Assembly (NCBI RefSeq): GCF_002102155.1
Contig: NZ_LQOU01000028.1
Coordinates: 1-64,000, forward strand
Reading direction: 5' to 3'
From: Mycobacterium europaeum
GTDB taxonomy: Bacteria > Actinomycetota > Actinomycetes > Mycobacteriales > Mycobacteriaceae
DNA length: 64,000 nucleotides
Of the stretch, positions 54,582-64,000 are shown in pieces (within the stretch, counting starts at the first letter, position 1; the number at the start of each line of letters is the position of its first letter). The notes beneath the pieces are model-generated. The model searched no databases. It was not told the origin of the DNA and was given only the letters and a program-made list of their open reading frames with translations. A program made the translations under genes and the position numbers.

Positions 54582-55866
54582 GGCGCGCCAATGCCCGTTG
54601 CAGCTGGAGGAACGCGGTGTAGTTGGCGACGACCTCGACCCGCCCCGGCGGGCAGGACGCGACGGCCGCCAGGGTGTCGTGCACCAGGGTGTGGTCCACG
54701 CCGGCGTATCCCAGGCGCACCGCGAGGTCGGTGCCCCGCTCGCCGGCGGCGACCACCCGGGTCTTCTCGCGCTGCCGTTCCTCGCCGGATTCGCCTCGTG
54801 ACGCACGAGGCCCACCAGCGAGATGCTCGAAGCGCACGTCCCACAGCCAGGACAGGTCCTCGCCGTCGGGGACCTGGCCGTTCACCGCGATGACCACGCC
54901 GGCCGCCTGCTTGTCGACCATCGACAGCGCCTCCTGCCAGCCGGCGGGGTTCTTGGCCAGCAGGATGCGCACCTCGTGGTCACCGATGCGGACGGTCCGG
55001 TAGCGCCCGGCGACCTCGTCGACCCGGCTGACGGCCGCGACGGCCTTGGCGGGGTCCGCGCCCAGCGCCACGGCCGCGGCGACGGCCTGCGCGGCGTTGC
55101 CGCGGTTGACCGCGCCCGGCAGCGCCAGCCGCATCGGCAGGGCCCGCCCGTCGGGCCCGTACAGCTTCTCGTCGTCGAACCACCACTGGGGGCTGGGCCG
55201 CTTGAAGTCCGCTCCGGTGGAAAACCAGTGGCCTCCCTTTATTGAGGGGTCGCGGACGATGACCTCGCCGCTGCGCGGGCAGCTGACTGAATCGTTCGCC
55301 CACGAGCCGCCCGCGGCCACCCACACCACGTTCGGGCTGTCGTAGGCCGCCGACGTCATGAGCACGTCGTCGCAGTTGGCGACGACGACCGCCGTCGGGT
55401 GCCGCGCCAACCCGGCCCGCAGCGTGCGCTCGATGACATTGATCTCGCCGACGCGGTCCAACTGGTCGCGCGACAGGTTGAGCAGCACGACGACCGCGGG
55501 CTCGACGGCATCCGACACGTGCGGCACGTGCATCTCGTCGACTTCCAGGGCCGCCAGCGGTGCCTCGCGGTTGGCGGCCAGCGCCGCGACCAGGCCGGCG
55601 TCCATGTTGGCGCCCTCGGCGTTGGTGGCCACCGGCCCCAGCGTGCCCAGCGCCGCCGCGGTCATCCGGGTGGTCGTCGACTTGCCGTTGGTGCCGGTGA
55701 CGACGACGGTGCGCCGTCCGGCCGCGAGCTGGCGCAGCACCGATCGGTCCAGGGTCATGGCGATCAGCCCGCCGATCATCGCCCCGGCCCCGCGTCCGGT
55801 CACCCGCGACGCCCAGCGCGCGCTCGCTCCCGCGGCGAGGGCGAGACGTGCGCGGGTGGTGATCAC
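54574..55866 (-). CDS. murT: Lipid II amidotransferase subunit MurT
   Basis: A 430-residue Mur-ligase homologue: Walker A VVVTGTNGKSTTTRM near residue 50, NLSRDQLDRVGEIN, and PGAVNRGNAAQAVAAA. Activates the alpha-carboxyl of D-Glu for amidation. In firmicute MurT a four-Cys zinc ribbon is inserted here; in this protein it survives only as CPRSG and GGHWFSTGADFKRPSP, with the other three Cys replaced. Upstream of gatD and coupled. Confidence 0.9.
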   Translation of the reverse strand: MITTRARLALAAGASARWASRVTGRGAGAMIGGLIAMTLDRSVLRQLAAGRRTVVVTGTNGKSTTTRMTAAALGTLGPVATNAEGANMDAGLVAALAANREAPLAALEVDEMHVPHVSDAVEPAVVVLLNLSRDQLDRVGEINVIERTLRAGLARHPTAVVVANCDDVLMTSAAYDSPNVVWVAAGGSWANDSVSCPRSGEVIVRDPSIKGGHWFSTGADFKRPSPQWWFDDEKLYGPDGRALPMRLALPGAVNRGNAAQAVAAAVALGADPAKAVAAVSRVDEVAGRYRTVRIGDHEVRILLAKNPAGWQEALSMVDKQAAGVVIAVNGQVPDGEDLSWLWDVRFEHLAGGPRASRGESGEERQREKTRVVAAGERGTDLAVRLGYAGVDHTLVHDTLAAVASCPPGRVEVVANYTAFLQLQRALARHG

Positions 55867-55937
55867 CCGGGCAGATTACCGGCCGACACGATGTGCAGCG
55901 ACCAGGCGATGTCGGTCGGACGTGCCATCCTCAACTC

Positions 55938-56930
55938 ATGAACGGCATGTCCTGGGGTCGGCCGGCCAGCGAGCCGGTCGGGGGCTGGGCCGTCATCGAC
56001 GTCGAGACGTCGGGCTTCCGGCCGGGGCAGGCGCGGGTCATCAGCCTGGCGGTGCTCGGCCTCGACTCCGACGGTCGCGTCGAGCAGTCCGTCGTCAGCC
56101 TGCTCAACCCCGGCGTGGACCCGGGTCCCACCCACGTGCACGGCCTGACCGCCGCCATGCTGGAAGACCAGCCGCAGTTCGCCGACGTCGTCGACGACGT
56201 CATCAAGGTGCTGGACGGCCGCACGCTGGTGGCCCACAACGTCGCGTTCGACTACGCGTTCCTGGCCGCCGAAGCCGAGCTCGCCGAGGCCGAATTGCCC
56301 ATCGACTCGGTGATGTGCACGGTCGAGCTCGCGCGGCGGTTGGACCTCGGCATCGACAACCTGCGGTTGGAGACGCTGGCGGCGCACTGGGGCGTGACCC
56401 AGGAACGGCCGCACGACGCCTTCGACGACGCGCTGGTGCTGACCGGTGTGCTGGCCTCGGCGCTCGAGCGGGCGCGTGAACGCGACATCTGGCTGCCCGT
56501 GCGTCCGGTGACCCGGCGCCGGTGGCCGAACGGCCGCGTCACCCACGACGAGCTGCGCCCGTTGAAGGTGCTGGCATCCCGGATGCCCTGCCCGTATCTC
56601 AACCCCGGCCATTACGTGTGCGGCAGGCCGCTGGTGCAGGGCATGCGGGTGGCGCTGGCGGCCGAGGTGGGGCGCACCCACGAGGAGCTCGTGGAGCGGA
56701 TCCTGCATGCCGGGTTGGCCTACAGCGACGCGGTCGACGGGGAGACCTCGCTGGTGGTCTGCAACCACCCCGCCCCGGACCAGGGCAAGGGCTATCTGGC
56801 TCGGCAGTTGGGCATCCCGGTGCTCTCCGACGCCGAGTTCCTGGACTGCATCCGTGCCGTCGTCGGCGGTACCAGCATGGAGGAATTCACCGACACCACC
56901 GCGGTGGATCAGCAGCTCGCGCTGTTCTGA
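55938..56930 (+). CDS. DnaQ-like 3'-5' exonuclease with BRCT-like C-terminus
   Basis: A 330-residue DEDDh exonuclease: GGWAVIDVETSGFRPGQAR (Asp and Glu), TLVAHNVAFDYAFLAAEA (Asp) and RPHDAFDDALVLTGVL (His, Asp). Residues ~240-330 fit a BRCT-like domain (GMRVALAAEVGRTHEELVE, LVVCNHPAPDQGKGYLARQ). Standalone, not the replicase epsilon of E. coli by context. Divergent from murT. ATG 55938; ATG 55947 also possible. Confidence 0.85.
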   Translation: MNGMSWGRPASEPVGGWAVIDVETSGFRPGQARVISLAVLGLDSDGRVEQSVVSLLNPGVDPGPTHVHGLTAAMLEDQPQFADVVDDVIKVLDGRTLVAHNVAFDYAFLAAEAELAEAELPIDSVMCTVELARRLDLGIDNLRLETLAAHWGVTQERPHDAFDDALVLTGVLASALERARERDIWLPVRPVTRRRWPNGRVTHDELRPLKVLASRMPCPYLNPGHYVCGRPLVQGMRVALAAEVGRTHEELVERILHAGLAYSDAVDGETSLVVCNHPAPDQGKGYLARQLGIPVLSDAEFLDCIRAVVGGTSMEEFTDTTAVDQQLALF

Positions 56931-56986
56931 CCGCCCAGGCCGGATGGTGCCGACGCCCGGCGCCGGCGCCGCGCTTGCGATCGGCG
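56931..56986. other. Convergent intergenic spacer
   Basis: 56 bases between the dnaQ-like stop and the leuA stop, GC-rich, with a small hairpin-like GGCGCCGGCGCC-type stretch that could end both transcripts. Confidence 0.4.
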
Positions 56987-58938
<1,952 letters not shown>

Positions 58939-59178
58939 ATTGCGCGGAAGCTGGCTGGGAATCCCCGGCGCCGAATGTGCGACGACGGCTTTGCGGGTGC
59001 ATCCGGGGCGGGCGAATCGCGAAAGCCCCGCCCCGAACTCACACACCGGGCCCCCAGCTCACACTCGATTCAAGCGGTACCCGCAGACAGCGCCAAAAAC
59101 CCGGATGGGCAGGCACGTATTCTGTTGTGGACTTAACGCGCAATCAGCGCAGAGACTCAGAAGACAGGAAGACCAACA
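58939..59178. other. leuA-ask divergent region
   Basis: About 240 bases between the leuA promoter and ask. A plus-strand -10 TATTCT at about 59128 may be the ask promoter. No riboswitch fold or leader peptide was seen for ask. Confidence 0.45.
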
Positions 59179-61479
<2,301 letters not shown>

Positions 61480-61486
61480 TCCGCGG

Positions 61487-62626
61487 GTGAGCACCGCGCC
61501 TGCCCGACTGGTCGCGCGGTGCTCGCTTGCACTGACTCTGCTTGCGCCGCAATGGTGTTGGCTTGCCCGCGCCGACCCGCCGGCGCCGGCCCCCGAGCCC
61601 ATCGTGGGTCCGCTGGCCCCCGGTCAGGTGTTGCGGATCGGCCCCACGGCCGGCACCGGCACCCCCACCGGGGACTACGGCATCGGCGCCACGGACCTGT
61701 GTGAGTTCGTCGAGTTCCCCACCGAACTGTTGCAGGTGTGCGGCGACAGCTTCGCCGGCCAGGGGGTGGGGTTCGGCGGCTGGTACGCCCCGGTGGCGCT
61801 GCACGTGGACACCGCGTCCGTCGACGACCCGGCCGGCGTGCGCTACACCGGCGTCACCGGGATCAGCCATCCGCTGCTGGCCGACCCGGCCCCGCCGGGC
61901 GCCTCGCAGCTGCCCGCCGGGGTGGTGCAGATCAACCGGCGCAACTACGTGATGGTGACGACGACGAAGAACCTGGAGCCGCAAAGCTCACGGCTGGTGA
62001 CGGCCGAGCCGGCGCGGGCCGGGTGGCAGACCATCGCCGGATCGCGGCGACCCGCCTCCTATCAGGGCGGTTCGCAGACCCAGATCAGCGGCTACTACGA
62101 CCCGATCCCCACCCCGGACTCGCCCACCGGGTGGGTGTACATCGTGGCGGACAGCTTCACCCGCCGCGACCCCGTCCTGCTGTATCGGGCCACCCCGCAG
62201 GCGTTCACCGACCGGTCCCGATGGCAGGGCTGGGCGGCCGGCCCGCACGGCGGCTGGGGCAGGCCGCCCACCCCGCTGTGGCCGGACGCCGTCGGCGAGT
62301 TGTGCATCCGGCAGATCGACGGCAAGGCCGTGCTGTCGTATTTCAACTCGGTCACCGGCAACATGGAGGTCCGCGTCGCCGACGACCCGACCGGGCTGGG
62401 CGACGCGCCGGTGACCACGGTGGTGCAGCACGACGAGTGGCCGGATCCCGCGGAGAGCCTGCCGCCGCCCTACGACAACCGGCTCGCCCAACCGTACGGC
62501 GGGTACATCTCGCCCGGCTCCACCCTCGACGAGCTGCGAATCTTCGTGAGCCAGTGGGACACTCGGGCCCGGGTCGCGGCGCCCTACCGGGTCATCCAGT
62601 TCGCGGTGAACCCGTTCAAACCGTGA
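61487..62626 (+). CDS. Secreted GH183 (DUF4185) protein, Rv3707c-like
   Basis: A 379-residue protein, Sec signal to about residue 30 (SLALTLLAPQWCWLARAD), then one DUF4185 domain. GTAGTGTPTGDYGIGATDLCEF and LQVCGDSFAGQGVGFGG open it; QPYGGYISPGSTLDEL and FAVNPFKP close it, as in the fused copy at 7267-8907. GH183 members are endo-D-arabinanases, so this may cut arabinogalactan or lipoarabinomannan. Follows asd at 7 bases; the envelope enzyme shares the operon with amino acid genes. Confidence 0.85.
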   Translation: MSTAPARLVARCSLALTLLAPQWCWLARADPPAPAPEPIVGPLAPGQVLRIGPTAGTGTPTGDYGIGATDLCEFVEFPTELLQVCGDSFAGQGVGFGGWYAPVALHVDTASVDDPAGVRYTGVTGISHPLLADPAPPGASQLPAGVVQINRRNYVMVTTTKNLEPQSSRLVTAEPARAGWQTIAGSRRPASYQGGSQTQISGYYDPIPTPDSPTGWVYIVADSFTRRDPVLLYRATPQAFTDRSRWQGWAAGPHGGWGRPPTPLWPDAVGELCIRQIDGKAVLSYFNSVTGNMEVRVADDPTGLGDAPVTTVVQHDEWPDPAESLPPPYDNRLAQPYGGYISPGSTLDELRIFVSQWDTRARVAAPYRVIQFAVNPFKP

Positions 62627-62669
62627 TCCTGCCGACCCGACGAACCGGCGCCCGCTCGCCGCGGCCTTG

Positions 62670-64000
62670 TCAGAGCACCACTTCCGAAGGCGCCGCCCCC
62701 GCCTGGCCGCCGGCAGCCGGTGGCGCGGTGGGGGCGGCGCCGGAAGCCTGATCGCCCGCGGCGGCGCCGTCGACGAGTGTCGCCTGGTCCTGCGTTTCCT
62801 CGTCGTCCTTCTTGTCGTCGTCCTTCTTTTCCGCGTCCGCTTGCGGGTCGATCGCGGTGGTGTCCGAGGCCAGTGAAGCCGGCATCGAGCCGCCGCCCTG
62901 CGCGAAGCCCTGGATGCCCTGCATGATGCCCTGCACCCCCTGCGTAGCGCCCTGCATCCCTTCGGAAAAGCCCTGCATACCCTGCGAAATGTTGCCCGCA
63001 AGCTGACCGATCTGCGCGGGGGTGGGCGTCCCGCCGCCCGGGGTGGGCGTCCCGCCGCCCGGGGTGGGCTTCGGTTCCGGCTTGGGACTCGCGTCGGGAT
63101 CATCCGGGTTGGGATTTTCCGCGTTGGGATCGCCCGGGTTGGGCTTTGGCGTTTTGTCGGGCGGCTTGATGACCGTCGCCTTGGGAGGCGTATCCGGGGT
63201 GAGCGCCTTCAACGGCAAGTTCGCATACTGAACGTAATACTTCAGCGCCGATTCCGAGGTTGCCTGCAGCTTCTCATACCATTGAATGGTGACGGTCACG
63301 TAGTACTGATTGTTGGATTCCATGTAGCGCCTGTACCAATAATCGCACTGCGATATTTCATAGGACGTGGGGTGCGCGCCATCAAGGGCGTGCTGGTTGT
63401 TGTACCCGGTGGTGGCGGTGGCCTTCTTGTGCACGTCGACGACCCTGTTGGCCTGCTGCGCGAGGTCACCGCACAATTTCGCCATCGAGTAGATCCACTC
63501 CTTTTGCCGCTGGAAATTCTGCTCGACCTGCGCCGTCGCCTCACCCTCCCAGCTATTGAAGAGCCGGAACCGATTGGTTTGCTCCCGAAGCGCCCGTTGG
63601 AACGACTCCCATTCCTGCGCAAACGCCCTGAATGCGGTTCCCTGGTCACCGGACTCGATGTCCGCCGCCGCCCGTCTGACTTCGTAATAGGGGTATTCGA
63701 ACGGCGCCGCCGCGGCCGCGGGTGGGGGTGGTGACCACGGCTCCTCCTCCGCGACCACTTGCACCGGCGCCATGGCCGCGGCGGAAGAGCCGTCGGTCAG
63801 GATCTTGTCGATGTCCTCCGCGGCCCCGGTGTCGACCTCTTCATAGGCCTTTGCCGCGTTCCTCAGCGATTTCGCCAGACTCTTCCATTCCCGTTCGCAC
63901 CCTTTGAGGTACATCCGAAACGTGTCGGCGGTGAATGCGAGTCGTGCAGCGGTATCGTGAATGAACGAAAGGTTGCAGGGGCCTTGCGGATTGGTGGACG
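62670..64000 (-). CDS. EspB-like protein, N-terminus beyond window
   Basis: The open frame runs to the window edge (about 443 codons in view, no start seen; ATG 63914 is internal). It matches EspB of ESX-1: AARLAFTADTFRMYL, then KSLAKSLRNAAKAYEEVD (YxxxD signal), LFNSWEGEATAQVEQNF (WxG), QKEWIYSMAKLCGDLAQQA. After about residue 250 the chain is Pro/Asp/Lys-rich with a GMQG-type repeat and an acidic DDDKKDDEETQDQ segment. EspB is secreted by ESX-1 and binds lipids. No esx or eccC gene is nearby. Confidence 0.85.
   Translation of the reverse strand, partial: STNPQGPCNLSFIHDTAARLAFTADTFRMYLKGCEREWKSLAKSLRNAAKAYEEVDTGAAEDIDKILTDGSSAAAMAPVQVVAEEEPWSPPPPAAAAAPFEYPYYEVRRAAADIESGDQGTAFRAFAQEWESFQRALREQTNRFRLFNSWEGEATAQVEQNFQRQKEWIYSMAKLCGDLAQQANRVVDVHKKATATTGYNNQHALDGAHPTSYEISQCDYWYRRYMESNNQYYVTVTIQWYEKLQATSESALKYYVQYANLPLKALTPDTPPKATVIKPPDKTPKPNPGDPNAENPNPDDPDASPKPEPKPTPGGGTPTPGGGTPTPAQIGQLAGNISQGMQGFSEGMQGATQGVQGIMQGIQGFAQGGGSMPASLASDTTAIDPQADAEKKDDDKKDDEETQDQATLVDGAAAGDQASGAAPTAPPAAGGQAGAAPSEVVL
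63021..63069 (-). repeat. 21-bp tandem repeat in the EspB-like gene
   Basis: The 21-base unit GGTGGGCGTCCCGCCGCCCG plus G is present twice (63021-63041 and 63042-63062) and begins a third copy. On the coding strand it yields the PTPGGGT repeats of the linker region. The unit number could differ between strains. Confidence 0.6.

Noticed and set aside
59040..59178. Lysine riboswitch before ask
   Set aside because: No conserved L-box core or complementary stems were seen in the region.
62670..63914. Complete 414-residue gene starting at ATG 63914
   Set aside because: The frame stays open to the window edge and the upstream residues match EspB, so this ATG is internal.

Overview
The window is a contiguous piece of a slow-growing, non-tuberculous Mycobacterium chromosome. 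Evidence for this is the high GC content, the GTG/TTG starts, a PE protein, EspB-like, GH183 and WS/DGAT proteins, and gene order from about 21.9 kb onward that follows, in reverse, the M. tuberculosis Rv37xx neighbourhood (tgs2, ligC and prim-polC, Rv3726/25, cutinases, Rv3723, tRNA-Ser, 4.5S RNA, aspC, dnaX, Rv3720/19, ami1, ybaB, recR, gatD, murT, leuA, ask, asd, Rv3707c). Names given as Rv numbers are recalled homologies, not searches.

Layout. 0-10 kb is an accessory, envelope-directed region. It holds two minus-strand cassettes whose first proteins share one long N-terminal domain but carry different enzymes (a DUF1023 alpha/beta hydrolase; a GH183/DUF4185 domain), each followed by a small lipoprotein or secreted protein. 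It also has a Rv2952-like methyltransferase, a CAP-domain protein, a lipoprotein and a GH5-like glycosidase. 10-16.5 kb has a PE protein, a DUF2237 protein, a compact sulfotransferase/metallo-hydrolase/SDR/VOC/LLM operon and two tiny secreted proteins. 17.5-21.8 kb is a divergent catabolic-type cluster run by a TetR protein, with a perfect palindrome between the two arms. 21.9-29.2 kb is tgs2-like, NUDIX, P450, an SOS-box HNH (13E12-type) gene, LigC and Prim-PolC.

29.2-37.4 kb holds two duplicated 42-43-residue lipoproteins, a GH172/DUF2961 protein, a rhomboid-like protein coupled to a DAP-decarboxylase homologue that has lost its PLP lysine, and a P450 and a TetR gene that share an 18-bp palindromic operator. 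37.4-44.7 kb carries dehydrogenases, two cutinases, a CsbD protein and Rv3723-like membrane protein. 44.8-62.6 kb is core: tRNA-Ser(GGA), 4.5S RNA, aspartate aminotransferase, dnaX, a fatty-acyl methylase/reductase pair, ami1, recR, the MurT/GatD lipid II amidation pair, leuA with a leaderless Leu leader peptide and attenuator, and the ask-asd operon. The last gene, cut by the window edge, is a paralogue of the ESX-1 substrate EspB.

The theme that ties the accessory parts together is cell-envelope remodelling: two GH183 proteins (a family that includes endo-D-arabinanases), one GH172 protein (a family that includes D-arabinofuranosidases), a GH5-like enzyme, two cutinases, Ami1 and MurT/GatD. 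One of the GH183 domains has no visible Sec signal and is instead fused to the shared N-terminal domain, which suggests a dedicated export route.
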